A stretch of DNA of 64,000 nt from Flavobacterium sp. 270 (GCF_004368785.1 NZ_SODM01000001.1:1240001-1304000), one strand, 5' to 3'; counted from the first letter of the stretch, positions 53,216 to 62,776 are shown. Translations and numbers: made by a program. Notes: generated from the sequence alone by a model not told the origin.

Positions 53216-55405
53216 TTACTTGGTAAACAATAATTCTCTGTATTTTGTTAGCGTCCAGCTTTCATCATCAACCAATAATTCTAATTTATCACAGTGATTA
53301 CGAATGTCCTCAAAATAAGGTTTTACTTTATTGCAATATGCTTCTGCCATTTTTTGAGCATCTGTTAATTGATTGGCTGTTCTTCTTTCGTTTGTCATTG
53401 CCAATACTTTAGAATTGATTCCTTCTATATGACCAGAAATTTCTTTGATAAGTACAATCTGCTCTTTTGCAATAGTTTCAAATTCTTTTCCGAAGATTTC
53501 TTTTAATCCTTTTACATTTTCTATTAATGTATTTTGATAACGAATTGCTGTCGGAATTACATGATTTCTTGAAATATCTCCTAAAACTCTTCCTTCAATC
53601 TGGATTTTTTTAGTGTATTCTTCCAATTCAATTTCGTAGCGCGCCTCTGCTTCTACATGATTAAAGATTCCTAATTCGGCAAATAGATCCAAAGCTTGTT
53701 TAGAAACTTTAGCTTTAATTGCTTCTGGCGTAGTTTTAAAATTACTTAAACCTCTTTTTGCTGCTTCTTTTTCCCAAGCTTCACTGTAACCGTCACCTTC
53801 AAAAAGAATTTTCTTAGATTGTTTAATGTATTCTCTTAGGACATTAAAGATGGCATCATCTTTTTTCATGTCTTTAGAATCTATTAATGTATCTACTTCT
53901 GCTTTAAAGTCTTTTAACTGTTTTGCCACAATTGCATTCAAAGTTGTCATTGCGTTGGAGCAGTTTGCGTTTGAACCTACAGCTCTAAACTCAAATTTAT
54001 TTCCTGTAAAAGCAAAAGGCGAAGTTCTGTTTCTGTCTGTATTGTCTAAAAGTACGTCTGGAATTTTACCCACAACATTCAGTTTTAGATCTGTTTTTTC
54101 TTCTGGCGAAAGTTTTCCTGTTGTTACGCTTTCTAATTCTAATAAAACTTTTGACAATTGTGCTCCAATAAATACCGAAATAATGGCTGGCGGTGCTTCA
54201 TTTGCTCCAAGTCTGTGGTCGTTACTTGCCGTTGCGATAGACGCTCTTAGTAGAGTTTCGTAATCGTTTACCGCTTTTATAGTATTAATAAAGAAAGTTA
54301 AAAACTGTAAATTACTCATTGGTGTTTTACTCGGACTCAATAAGTTAACTCCTGTATCTGTCGCCAGCGACCAGTTGTTGTGTTTTCCAGAACCGTTTAC
54401 ACCTTTGAATGGTTTTTCGTGAAATAAAACTTTAAAATCATGACGTTCTGCTACTCTTTGCATTACATCCATTAATAAAGAGTTATGATCCACTGCAAGA
54501 TTGGTTTCTTCAAAAATTGGCGCTAACTCAAACTGGTTTGGCGCAACTTCGTTATGACGCGTTTTTACCGGAATTCCTAACAACATACATTCTTGTTCTA
54601 AATCACGCATGTACGTTAAAGCACGTGTTGGAATTGATCCAAAATAATGATCATCAAGTTGTTGTCCTTTTGCAGAAGTGTGTCCTAATAAAGTTCTTCC
54701 TGTCATCATTAAATCTGGACGAGAATTGGCTAAAGCTTTATCAATAAGGAAATATTCTTGCTCCCAGCCTAAAGTAGCCGTTACTTTTTTTACGTTTTTG
54801 TCAAAATATTTACATACTTCTGTCGCTGCTTCGTCCATTGCAGATAAAGCTCTCAATAACGGAATTTTATTGTCTAATGCTTCACCTGTATAAGCAATAA
54901 ATACAGTTGGGATACATAAAGTTGTACCGTATATAAAAGCAGGCGAAGTTGGATCCCAGGCGGTGTAACCTCTGGCTTCGAATGTATTTCTAATTCCTCC
55001 GTTAGGAAAACTAGAAGCATCTGGCTCTTGTTGTACCAATTGTGCGCCGCCAAATTTTTCTACCGGATCACTTCCGTCATACGATATATCAAAAAAGGCG
55101 TCGTGTTTTTCTGCTGTTGTTCCTGTAAGCGGCTGAAACCAGTGTGTATAATGTGTAACACCTTTTGCTAAAGCCCATTCTTTCATTCCCATAGCAATAT
55201 AATCTGCCAGTTTTCTGTCTATTTTAGTTCCATGCTGAATGGCATCCCTAACTCCTTTTAAAGCATCCGAAGTTAAATACTGCTTCATTGCTTTTTCATT
55301 AAATACATTTGAACCAAAAAGATTAGATTTTCTATCTATTTCTTCAAAATGAACCGGCTTTCTTGTAGCAGCTTCTTGTAAAGCTTGGAAACGTAATGTT
55401 GACAT
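53216..55405 (-). CDS. glnN: type III glutamine synthetase
   Basis: Makes glutamine from glutamate, ammonia and ATP. The 729-residue length and motifs are those of GSIII, not GSI: EVCKYFDKNVKKVTATLGWEQEYFLID, LGIPVKTRHNEVAPNQFELAPIFE, FHEKPFKGVNGSGKHNNWSL and RLGANEAPPAIISVFIGAQL. GSIII is a hexamer or dodecamer found mainly in Bacteroidota and cyanobacteria. I start at 55405 (MSTLRFQAL); an upstream frame to 55456 runs through the -7 motif at 55454-55461. A second, type II glutamine synthetase is divergent next door. Confidence 0.95.
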   Translation of the reverse strand: MSTLRFQALQEAATRKPVHFEEIDRKSNLFGSNVFNEKAMKQYLTSDALKGVRDAIQHGTKIDRKLADYIAMGMKEWALAKGVTHYTHWFQPLTGTTAEKHDAFFDISYDGSDPVEKFGGAQLVQQEPDASSFPNGGIRNTFEARGYTAWDPTSPAFIYGTTLCIPTVFIAYTGEALDNKIPLLRALSAMDEAATEVCKYFDKNVKKVTATLGWEQEYFLIDKALANSRPDLMMTGRTLLGHTSAKGQQLDDHYFGSIPTRALTYMRDLEQECMLLGIPVKTRHNEVAPNQFELAPIFEETNLAVDHNSLLMDVMQRVAERHDFKVLFHEKPFKGVNGSGKHNNWSLATDTGVNLLSPSKTPMSNLQFLTFFINTIKAVNDYETLLRASIATASNDHRLGANEAPPAIISVFIGAQLSKVLLELESVTTGKLSPEEKTDLKLNVVGKIPDVLLDNTDRNRTSPFAFTGNKFEFRAVGSNANCSNAMTTLNAIVAKQLKDFKAEVDTLIDSKDMKKDDAIFNVLREYIKQSKKILFEGDGYSEAWEKEAAKRGLSNFKTTPEAIKAKVSKQALDLFAELGIFNHVEAEARYEIELEEYTKKIQIEGRVLGDISRNHVIPTAIRYQNTLIENVKGLKEIFGKEFETIAKEQIVLIKEISGHIEGINSKVLAMTNERRTANQLTDAQKMAEAYCNKVKPYFEDIRNHCDKLELLVDDESWTLTKYRELLFTK

Positions 55406-55453
55406 GTATATAATTTTTAAAATTCGTACTATTTTTCTATAAAAAAACAGCAA

Positions 55454-55461
55454 CAAATATA
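55454..55461 (-). promoter_or_regulatory. -7 promoter motif for glnN
   Basis: Minus-strand TATATTTG, a perfect TAnnTTTG match, 49 bases before the glnN start. The 428-base divergent gap to glnA otherwise contains AT-rich DNA and no gene. Confidence 0.55.
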
Positions 55462-55787
55462 AGGAATAAAAAAGCCTGTTTTGAACTTAAATTTTAGATT
55501 TTTATGCGAAGATTTTTCAACAGAAGATGCTTTTTATAAAGAATAATGAATTTGTTTTCAAGAAATGTAACATTTTATAGTACTATTCTTCATTAAACAA
55601 ACAATTTTTCGTAATATACTCTTTAAGAAAAGCATAAAAGTTACCAAATTATTACGAATTTATTTTTTTAAGGTTATAAAAATTGCTTTTTTTGAAATAT
55701 ACCCCTGTCAAAATTGCGCTTATCTAAAAAATAATATGTCGCTAAACAAAATAGCCCCCTATTTTTTACCGCTAGAAAAATTAAATC

Positions 55788-55795
55788 TATATTTG
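55788..55795 (+). promoter_or_regulatory. -7 promoter motif for the type II glutamine synthetase gene
   Basis: TATATTTG, a perfect TAnnTTTG match, 39 bases before the start codon. Upstream a CCCCT word repeats (55704-55708 and 55766-55770), unusual in this AT-rich region. Confidence 0.55.
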
Positions 55796-55833
55796 ACCCA
55801 ACGAAAAAAACAAAAAAATTAATTTATATTATT

Positions 55834-56850
55834 ATGGCTAAAATTAAGTTAGAGTACATTTGGTTAGATGGATATGAACCAACTCAAAATCTTAGAAGTA
55901 AAACTAAAGTTGAAGAGCACGAAAATTTCAAAGGAACATTAGAAGAACTTGGTAACTGGTCATTTGATGGTTCGTCAACTAAACAAGCAGAAGGTGGTTC
56001 TTCAGATTGTCTTTTAGTTCCAGTTGCAATCTACCCTGATCCAACTCGTATTAACGGATACTTAGTAATGTCAGAAGTAATGTATGCTGACGGAACTCCA
56101 CACCCTTCTAACGGAAGAGCTACAATTGATGATGATAATGATGATTTTTGGTTTGGTTTCGAACAAGAGTATTTCATCATGGATACTAAAACACAGCTTC
56201 CACTTGGATTTCCAGTTGGAGGATACCCTGCACCACAAGGTATGTACTACTGTTCTGTAGGTGGAAAAAACACTCACGGAAGAAAATTAGTAGAAGAGCA
56301 TGCTGATTTATGTATCGCTGCAGGAATTAACTTTGAAGGTATTAACCAAGAGGTTGCTTGCGGACAATGGGAATTCCAATTATTCGCTCAAGGTGCTAAA
56401 AAAGCTGGAGACGAAATTTGGGTTGCTAGATACTTATTAGATCGTTTGACTGAAAAATATGGTTACTATATCGAATATCACCCTAAACCTCTAGGAGATA
56501 CAGACTGGAATGGTTCTGGTATGCACGCTAACTTCTCTAACAATGTATTGAGAACATGTGGAGACCAAGCTACTTACGAAAAAATTTGTGAGGCTTTCCG
56601 TCCTGTTACTGCTGAGCACATCGCGGTTTACGGAGCTTACAATGACCAACGTTTAACTGGTAAACACGAAACTGCTTCTATTCACGATTTCTCTTACGGA
56701 GTATCTGACAGAGGTTGTTCAATCAGAATTCCTTTGATGACTGTTCAAAAAGGATGGAAAGGTTGGTTGGAAGACAGAAGACCAGCTTCAAACGGAGATC
56801 CATACAAAATTGCTGCTAGAATTATCAAAACTGTTAACTCAGCGCTATAA
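55834..56850 (+). CDS. eukaryote-like type II glutamine synthetase
   Basis: A 338-residue GSII. The motifs match the eukaryotic type: EYIWLDGYEPTQNLRSKTKV, WSFDGSSTKQAEGGSSDCLL, FGFEQEYFIMD, GGYPAPQGMYYCSVG, AGINFEGINQEVACGQWEFQ and DWNGSGMHANFS. It lacks the Tyr adenylylation loop of GSI. It would make glutamine with ATP, like its divergent neighbour. Two unrelated glutamine synthetases side by side suggest use under different nitrogen supply. A perfect terminator follows. Confidence 0.93.
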   Translation: MAKIKLEYIWLDGYEPTQNLRSKTKVEEHENFKGTLEELGNWSFDGSSTKQAEGGSSDCLLVPVAIYPDPTRINGYLVMSEVMYADGTPHPSNGRATIDDDNDDFWFGFEQEYFIMDTKTQLPLGFPVGGYPAPQGMYYCSVGGKNTHGRKLVEEHADLCIAAGINFEGINQEVACGQWEFQLFAQGAKKAGDEIWVARYLLDRLTEKYGYYIEYHPKPLGDTDWNGSGMHANFSNNVLRTCGDQATYEKICEAFRPVTAEHIAVYGAYNDQRLTGKHETASIHDFSYGVSDRGCSIRIPLMTVQKGWKGWLEDRRPASNGDPYKIAARIIKTVNSAL

Positions 56851-56871
56851 TTTTAAGCTTACAATATATTC

Positions 56872-56908
56872 AAAAAGTGCTTTCTTAATTGAAAGCACTT
56901 TTTTTTTG
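56872..56908 (+). terminator. terminator of the type II glutamine synthetase
   Basis: A perfect 12-bp stem AAAAGTGCTTTC / GAAAGCACTTTT with a six-base loop and T-run, 22 bases after the stop. Confidence 0.92.
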
Positions 56909-56968
56909 ACATCTCAGTTCGAGCGGAGTCGAGAACTTGCGTGCATTTCGACTTCGCTCAATGTGACA
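56907..56968. repeat. GAGCGGAGTCGA palindromic element
   Basis: Arms around AGTTCGAGCGGAGTCGAGAA and TTTCGACTTCGCTCAATGTG form an imperfect inverted repeat of the type at 28954-29017. It directly follows the terminator. Confidence 0.65.
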
Positions 56969-57001
56969 GACTTTGGAAGTTTCGATTAAGTATGAAAGTT
57001 T

Positions 57002-57053
57002 ATCAGTTTGATCAGAGTCGATAACTTATGTATATTTTCACTTCGTTCAATTT
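57002..57053. repeat. decayed tandem copy of the preceding palindrome
   Basis: CAGTTTGATCAGAGTCGATA and the following bases align base for base with the preceding copy over about 50 positions with about a dozen changes, nearly all from G or C to A or T. A tandem duplicate decaying under AT mutation pressure fits. Confidence 0.6.
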
Positions 57054-57107
57054 AAAAATTAGAGAACTTTTTCCTAATAATTAATTTTTAAGTTGAACTT
57101 CAAAACC

Positions 57108-57115
57108 TATCTTTG
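57108..57115 (+). promoter_or_regulatory. -7 promoter motif for the TerC gene
   Basis: TATCTTTG, a perfect TAnnTTTG match, 30 bases before the ATG at 57138. It lies inside a possible upstream TTG extension and so supports the later start. Confidence 0.55.
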
Positions 57116-57137
57116 TAAATCACTAAAAAATTATATC

Positions 57138-58106
57138 ATGATTGTCTGGGGTTTATTTTTATTAGCCGTGTTTTTTATTCTTGCATTAGATTTAGGTGTT
57201 TTTAATAAAACGCCGCATATTATTAGTACTAAAGAAGCCAGCAAATGGACATTGATCTGGGTTACATTATCCTTTCTTTTTTCAGGCGTAATTTATTGGC
57301 TTTATACTACAGATTATATTGCAAATCCAGATCAATTGAAACCTGCCGTAGCTTCTATGAAGTTTATTACAGGTTATTTAATCGAATTATCTTTGAGTGT
57401 TGATAATATATTTGTCATTGCTATCATTTTTGCTTCTTTCAAAATACCTCAAAAATACCAGCATCGTGTTTTATTCTGGGGAATTTTAGGCGCTATTATT
57501 TTCCGTGGCTTAATGATTTTCTTTGGAGTTATGCTGATTAATAAATTTACTTGGACGACTTATGTGTTTGGAATCTTCTTAGTTTTTACAGCGGTAAAAA
57601 TGTTATTTTCTGGAGAAGAAGAAGATTTTCACCCAAAAGATTCCTTTATATACAAAGCACTTGGAAAAGTAATTCCAATTACTTCTGAGACAGATGGTGA
57701 GAAATTTTTCATTTCTACCAAAACAGCAAAAAAAGCGGCAACTCCTTTATTTGTTGCTTTAATTGTAATTGAGGTTATGGATGTTCTTTTTGCAGTAGAT
57801 AGTGTTCCCGCTATTCTTGCTATTACATCAGATCCGTTTTTGGTATTTAGTTCTAATATTTTTGCTATTCTGGGTTTACGTTCTATGTATTTCTTCCTGG
57901 CAAATATGCTGGCAAAATTCAGTTACTTAGAGTACAGTTTAGTTGCTATTTTAGCTTTCGTTGGACTAAAAATGTTATTGCATGATTTTATCCAAGTTCC
58001 AGAATGGGGCTCACTATTGTTTATAGCCGTATCTCTTTTAGTAGGAGTTCTGGTTTCCCTAAAATTCGGAAAAGAAAAAGAACTTACAGATTTAGATCAG
58101 GAATAA
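57138..58106 (+). CDS. TerC/Alx family membrane protein
   Basis: A 322-residue inner-membrane protein with about nine helices. TerC signatures are LELSLSVDNIFVIAIIFASFKIP and LIVIEVMDVLFAVDSVPAILAITSDPFLVFSSNIFAILGLRSMYF, with acidic residues in membrane helices thought to bind metal. Alx-type members export manganese; TerC itself is linked to tellurite resistance. Which applies is not deducible. No tellurite genes are adjacent. Confidence 0.88.
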   Translation: MIVWGLFLLAVFFILALDLGVFNKTPHIISTKEASKWTLIWVTLSFLFSGVIYWLYTTDYIANPDQLKPAVASMKFITGYLIELSLSVDNIFVIAIIFASFKIPQKYQHRVLFWGILGAIIFRGLMIFFGVMLINKFTWTTYVFGIFLVFTAVKMLFSGEEEDFHPKDSFIYKALGKVIPITSETDGEKFFISTKTAKKAATPLFVALIVIEVMDVLFAVDSVPAILAITSDPFLVFSSNIFAILGLRSMYFFLANMLAKFSYLEYSLVAILAFVGLKMLLHDFIQVPEWGSLLFIAVSLLVGVLVSLKFGKEKELTDLDQE

Positions 58107-58130
58107 TTTTCTTGAAATATATAAGCATAA

Positions 58131-58160
58131 AAAAGGAGATCTAATGATCTCCTTTTTTTT
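58131..58160. terminator. bidirectional terminator between TerC and lipoprotein genes
   Basis: A perfect 11-bp stem AAAAGGAGATC / GATCTCCTTTT with a four-base loop, T-runs on both sides, between converging genes. Confidence 0.9.
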
Positions 58161-58178
58161 ATACTTCTTGAGTAATTA

Positions 58179-58688
58179 TTATAGTTTTACTCTTTTAACT
58201 TTACTGTCATCAATATTGTATTTTTTGATAACTGCATTATAATCTGAATAATCAGCTTTAATGCTAGATTTTGCAGTTCCTGAAAAAGCAGCTGGAACAA
58301 TTACAATTCTAAAAACCTGATCTTGTGTCCAGTCTGAAGATAGAGTATTTAAATTAAAATCTGCTCCTAGAAAAACATTAACTCTATTGATTGTAAAATC
58401 ATAGTTAAAATCTAGAGCACCACCATCATTCATGTAATATGTTTGAGGCATTAATCTCCAAACATCAGTTCCGCCAGATACAGCATATAAATGATATACC
58501 AAAACCACATCTGAAGTATAAATTGCAGGACTTAGAGGAATTGAAACAGCATAACCATTAGCTGAATTAAAATCTACTTCTCTCTCTAGAACTTCACCTA
58601 TTGTGTCGCCATCGCCACCATCATCATTTGAACAACTAGAAAATGCCATCAATCCAACTACGGCGAATAATGTAAGTATCTTTTTCAT
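58179..58688 (-). CDS. lipoprotein of unknown function
   Basis: A 169-residue lipoprotein (signal ending FSSC, Cys19) with an Asp/Gly-rich linker (SNDDGGDGDT). The mature part is beta-rich: an N-terminal strand NGYAVSIPLS, then YTSDVVLVYHLY and MPQTYYMNDGGALDFNYDF, and a C-terminal strand. It has no known motif, but similar small lipoproteins are common in Flavobacterium. It has its own transcript, as judged by the flanking terminator and a 88-base gap to the upstream esterase. Confidence 0.65.
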   Translation of the reverse strand: MKKILTLFAVVGLMAFSSCSNDDGGDGDTIGEVLEREVDFNSANGYAVSIPLSPAIYTSDVVLVYHLYAVSGGTDVWRLMPQTYYMNDGGALDFNYDFTINRVNVFLGADFNLNTLSSDWTQDQVFRIVIVPAAFSGTAKSSIKADYSDYNAVIKKYNIDDSKVKRVKL

Positions 58689-58776
58689 AATATATTTTTT
58701 TAAGATTTGTATTATAAAGGTATTCCAAAAACCAAACCAAAAAAAGTTTTTGACCGTTCTTTCTTAATTATTTTCT

Positions 58777-59646
58777 TTATTTTTTAACAACTACCTGATT
58801 CTTAAGCAATATTTTGCTAAAAAAAAGTACATGATAAGGCAGTGAATTTTCCCAATATTCCCAAGTGTGAGCTCCTGGACGTTCTGTGTAATCGTGATCT
58901 ACTTTATTATAAACCAATCTTCTGTGCAATTCTCTGTTAGGTTCAATTAAAAAATCATCAACTCCGCAGTCAATTATTAAAGGAAGTTTGTTTGCTTTTA
59001 ATTTGTCAAGCATTCCTAAAACTGCATTTTGCTCGTACAGTTCCGTATTACTGCTTTTATCACCAAAAACAGGCTGCATTAATTTTACAACCTGAGCAGA
59101 TGAATCTCTGTTAAGCATTACTGCCATATCTACTGCACCACTCATACTTCCGGCAGCACAGAATAAATCCGGATGTCTTGCCGACAAATACAACGCACCG
59201 TGACCTCCCATAGAAAGTCCAGTTATTACTCTTCCGGTTCTATTGCTTATGGTTCGATACGTTTTATCTACTTTCTGGATTACTTCTTGTGTAATAAAGG
59301 TTTCGAACTGACTTTCTTTATTTACCGGACTGTCTAAGTAAAAACTGAACGTTTCGCCTTCTGGCATCACAATAATAATATTGTATTGATCTGATAAGGT
59401 TTGAACTAATTTTTTGTTTGGCGTATTTTTTAACCAATCGCTAAAATGTCCGTATGCGCCGTGTAATAAATACAGCACTGGAAATGTGGTTTTACTTTTA
59501 GCATACGAATTTGGTAAAACAACCGCAGCTTTATAGGTTTTTCCCATAGCTGTACTTGCCACTTGCAAAGTATCTACTTTTGCTGCGTATGACATTGAGG
59601 AAATGCATAAGAAGAAAGCAAATACTAAAATTTTAAAGGTTTTCAT
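58777..59646 (-). CDS. exported alpha/beta-hydrolase esterase
   Basis: A 289-residue secreted hydrolase with a signal peptide (1-21, ending SYAA). The esterase-D fold has YLLHGAYGHFSDW (oxyanion), GLSMGGHG with nucleophile Ser145, CGVDDFLI for the acid and GAHTWEYW for the catalytic His. The family includes feruloyl/acetyl esterases and S-formylglutathione hydrolase-like enzymes; the secreted form suggests acyl-ester removal from carbohydrate. The substrate is unproven. Confidence 0.88.
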   Translation of the reverse strand: MKTFKILVFAFFLCISSMSYAAKVDTLQVASTAMGKTYKAAVVLPNSYAKSKTTFPVLYLLHGAYGHFSDWLKNTPNKKLVQTLSDQYNIIIVMPEGETFSFYLDSPVNKESQFETFITQEVIQKVDKTYRTISNRTGRVITGLSMGGHGALYLSARHPDLFCAAGSMSGAVDMAVMLNRDSSAQVVKLMQPVFGDKSSNTELYEQNAVLGMLDKLKANKLPLIIDCGVDDFLIEPNRELHRRLVYNKVDHDYTERPGAHTWEYWENSLPYHVLFFSKILLKNQVVVKK

Positions 59647-59702
59647 ATTTTGATTTTTTTTCGATTAAGGAATGTAAATATATTCAAAATAAATTATATG
59701 AA

Positions 59703-59737
59703 AAATCCGACTGCCTAAAGAAAAAAGCAGTCGGATT
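59703..59737 (-). terminator. terminator of the M13 peptidase gene
   Basis: A perfect 11-bp stem AATCCGACTGC / GCAGTCGGATT with a 12-base loop and flanking A/T-runs, 21 bases after the stop. Confidence 0.85.
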
Positions 59738-59758
59738 ATATTTCAACCTAAATCGATA

Positions 59759-61792
59759 TTACCAAATTACAACTCTCTCGTTTTCTTTCTGGTACATTTT
59801 ATCACCTTCTTTTACATTAAAAGCTTTGTAAAATTCAGGAACATTTGCCAAAGGTCCGTTGATTCTAAATTGTTCTGGAGCATGTACATCTGTCGTTATT
59901 TGTGTAATCTTAGATTCATCTCTTCTGTTGATCATCCAAGAATAAGCATACGCCAAAAAGTAACGTTGATCTGGCGTTAATCCGCTGATTTTTTCGTTGT
60001 TTTTAAATTGCTTCGTTTTCTTAAAAGCTTCGTAGCCCACAACAACTCCGCCTAAATCTGCAATGTTTTCTCCTTGAGTAGCATCTCCGTTTACATGTTT
60101 TCCAAGAACTTCAAACTTATTATACTGCGATACAATTAGTTTTGTTTTTGCTTTAAATTTTTTCAAATCTTCAGGAGTCCACCAATTATTAAGATTTCCA
60201 TTTTCATCATATTGACTTCCCTGATCGTCAAAACCATGCGTAATTTCATGTCCAAAAAATGAACCTCCAATAATACCGTACAATACTGCATCGTCTGGCA
60301 TACGGCCTTCATAACCTGGCACAATAATATTACAAGCCGGAATTACAATTTCGTTGTTACTTGGGTTATAATATGCATTGTACGTTTGAGGATACATGTG
60401 CCATTCTGTTCTGTCAACTGGTTTTCCAAATTTATGAATCATATCTTGATAGTCCCAGCTGTTGGCACTCATTACATTGGCACAGTACGATTTACGATCA
60501 ATTGTAAGACTGCTCATATCTTTCCATTTATCAGGATAACCTAATTTCATTACAATTTTGCTTAATTTTTTGAGTGCTTTTTCTTTTGTAGCATCACTCA
60601 TCCAATCCAATTTTTTAATGTGCTCTGCAAATACATCGCGAACATTTGTACCAATTTCTTCTAGTTTTTCTTTTACACCTTTTGGCATATATTCCGCTAC
60701 ATAAACCTGACCTACTAATTCGCCTAAAGAAGTATCGGTTTGGTTAACAACTCTTTTCCAACGTGGTTTTTGTGTACTCACACCATTCATTACGGTAGAG
60801 AAGAATTTAAAATCTGCTTTTTCGATATCTTTATTTAAAAAAGAAGCATATGAATTTATTAGGTTCCATTTAAGATACGTTTTCCATTCTTCTGTAGTGT
60901 AGCTTTTTAATAAAGTATTAAATGCTGCAAAAAATTCAGGCTGTCCTACAATAACAGTATCGGCTTTAGGAACGCCTAAAACTGCCAGTGTTTTTTTCCA
61001 ATCTATATTTGGAGTTTGTTTATTAAATTGATCTACGGTAAGTTTATTATAATTTTTTAAAGGATCACGCAGCGCTTCTAACTTTCTTGAAGCATTTGCA
61101 AGCTCCGTTTCTAGTTTTAAAATTCCCGCAGCATTTTTTGAAGCTGTCGCTTCATCTTCTCCCATCGATCTCATAATGGTTTTTAAATGAGTCGAATATG
61201 CATCTCTGATAGTGACATTTCTTTTGTCTTTTTCAAGGTAAAAATCCCTTTGCCCCATTCCTAAACCGCCTTGAGTAAAGAACACAGCATATTTGGTACT
61301 AATTTTATCGTCTTGGGTTACGTAAAAAGAATAAGCAGGACTTGCGCCAACAGTTTGTAAATGTGCAATACCAGCTACAAGACTTTGAACATCTTTTATT
61401 TCTTCAATCTTTTTTAATTCTGCATTAAGAGGAGAAAGACCCGCTTTTTCTATCGCGATTGTGTCCATACCAGACGCGTAAAAATCACCGATTTTTTGTT
61501 TATTAGTGCCTTTTGCAGCATCTTTATCTAAAGCAGATTTTTCGCAGATATTTTTTATTTGAGAATTAATAGTATCTGTAATAATTCGCATGATACCATT
61601 ACTGCTGTCGGTATTTAAAATTGGGTTTTTCTTAAACCAGCCGCCATTGGCATAATTAAAAAAATCTTGCGCCGGGCTTACAGTTGTATCACGATTAGTG
61701 ATTAAAGGATCTGAAAATGCAGTTTCTTTTTTACTACAGCTTGTAAAAGCTGTAATTGAAAGAACCAGAACAGTGGTTTTTATTAAATTCAT
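59759..61792 (-). CDS. M13 family metallopeptidase, lipoprotein (neprilysin-like)
   Basis: A 677-residue zinc peptidase. The lipobox FTSC gives Cys19. The M13 core is complete: NEIVIPACNIIVPGY, HEITH (His515, Glu516, His519) with GFDDQGSQYDENG, ENIADLGG (Glu575) and a C-terminal R-x-N-G-P-L-x-N, which reads RINGPLANVPEF here. It is preceded by an N-terminal helical domain. Such enzymes cut short peptides in the periplasm or at the surface. It is monocistronic. Confidence 0.93.
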   Translation of the reverse strand: MNLIKTTVLVLSITAFTSCSKKETAFSDPLITNRDTTVSPAQDFFNYANGGWFKKNPILNTDSSNGIMRIITDTINSQIKNICEKSALDKDAAKGTNKQKIGDFYASGMDTIAIEKAGLSPLNAELKKIEEIKDVQSLVAGIAHLQTVGASPAYSFYVTQDDKISTKYAVFFTQGGLGMGQRDFYLEKDKRNVTIRDAYSTHLKTIMRSMGEDEATASKNAAGILKLETELANASRKLEALRDPLKNYNKLTVDQFNKQTPNIDWKKTLAVLGVPKADTVIVGQPEFFAAFNTLLKSYTTEEWKTYLKWNLINSYASFLNKDIEKADFKFFSTVMNGVSTQKPRWKRVVNQTDTSLGELVGQVYVAEYMPKGVKEKLEEIGTNVRDVFAEHIKKLDWMSDATKEKALKKLSKIVMKLGYPDKWKDMSSLTIDRKSYCANVMSANSWDYQDMIHKFGKPVDRTEWHMYPQTYNAYYNPSNNEIVIPACNIIVPGYEGRMPDDAVLYGIIGGSFFGHEITHGFDDQGSQYDENGNLNNWWTPEDLKKFKAKTKLIVSQYNKFEVLGKHVNGDATQGENIADLGGVVVGYEAFKKTKQFKNNEKISGLTPDQRYFLAYAYSWMINRRDESKITQITTDVHAPEQFRINGPLANVPEFYKAFNVKEGDKMYQKENERVVIW

Positions 61793-61871
61793 ATGTTTTG
61801 TTTGGTTTTGTTAAATCTGGATTAAAAATAATCAATAAAACGAAACAAAACATATAAATTTAGAACTCACA

Positions 61872-62744
61872 TTACTTAATAGTAATCTTGTGTTCGTGAC
61901 GGTATTGCGAAGCGCTTTTACCGGTATATTGTTTAAAGGATTTACTAAAGTGGCTAAAATTATTAAAACCACTTTCAAAGCAAACTTCATTTATGCTTAT
62001 TGGTTTTTCTGCCAAAAGTTTTGAGGCGTGAACCAAACGATATTCGTTTACAAATTCAGTAAAAGTCTTATTAGAGATTTTCTTAAAATAACGGCAGAAC
62101 GACGGCGTAGTCATACTCACCAGATTCGAAACCTCATCTAAAGCTATCGATTCCTGAAAATGATCCTTAACATAATTAAAAATGACATTTATTCTATCGT
62201 TGTCTTGTGTCTGTAATTCTAACGAAAAACCATCCGCATTTAGAAGCGTATACTCTTCTGAGGAATCTAATTCGTCAAGAATACTCAACAAGGTCATCAA
62301 ACGTTCAAACGGAAGTTGGTTTTCCATCATCTCGATTTTCTTTCCGATTTTCTTTTTAGTTTCGCCTCCAAAAGCAATTCCTGCTTTTGCCTGACTCAAA
62401 ACATTTTGAACCTTTTTCATTTCGGGAACTACTAAAAAATCGTTTCCTAAAAATTCAGGTTTAATATGAATAACAATTTCATTTTTATTTCCTGTTTGTT
62501 CATTTGTAAAACCACAATGGGGTAAATTAGAACCTATCAAAAGCAAACTTCCGTTGGTGTAATAAGAAACATGGCTTCCTATTTGTCTTTTTCCTGCCCC
62601 GCCATTTATATAAACCAGCTCAATTTCAGGATGATAATGCCATAAATGAGCTTTACTATTGGTTTTTTCTGCGTGTTTAGTGTAGGTAAAAGAACTTCCG
62701 TATGAATTAGATATCACTTCAAGAGCAGGGGCAATAGTCTTCAT
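61872..62744 (-). CDS. AraC-family transcriptional regulator
   Basis: A 290-residue regulator. The N-terminal half is a cupin-like sensor (HLWHYHPEIELVYINGGAG ... LLLIGSNLPHCGF) with the His-rich jelly roll expected to sense sugars or other small molecules. The C-terminal about 100 residues are two helix-turn-helix motifs (ESIALDEVSNLVSMTTPSFCRYFKKI and ISINEVCFESGFNNFSHFSKSFKQY). I start at 62744; an upstream TTG extension at 62786 is less likely, as it spans the -7 motif at 62769-62776. Three copies of a direct repeat surround it. Confidence 0.92.
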   Translation of the reverse strand: MKTIAPALEVISNSYGSSFTYTKHAEKTNSKAHLWHYHPEIELVYINGGAGKRQIGSHVSYYTNGSLLLIGSNLPHCGFTNEQTGNKNEIVIHIKPEFLGNDFLVVPEMKKVQNVLSQAKAGIAFGGETKKKIGKKIEMMENQLPFERLMTLLSILDELDSSEEYTLLNADGFSLELQTQDNDRINVIFNYVKDHFQESIALDEVSNLVSMTTPSFCRYFKKISNKTFTEFVNEYRLVHASKLLAEKPISINEVCFESGFNNFSHFSKSFKQYTGKSASQYRHEHKITIK

Positions 62745-62768
62745 GATAAAATCTTTAAAATATAATAG

Positions 62769-62776
62769 CAAATTTA
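62769..62776 (-). promoter_or_regulatory. -7 promoter motif for the AraC gene
   Basis: Minus-strand TAAATTTG, a perfect TAnnTTTG match, 25 bases before the AraC start, at the edge of the repeat copy beginning at 62771. Confidence 0.45.
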
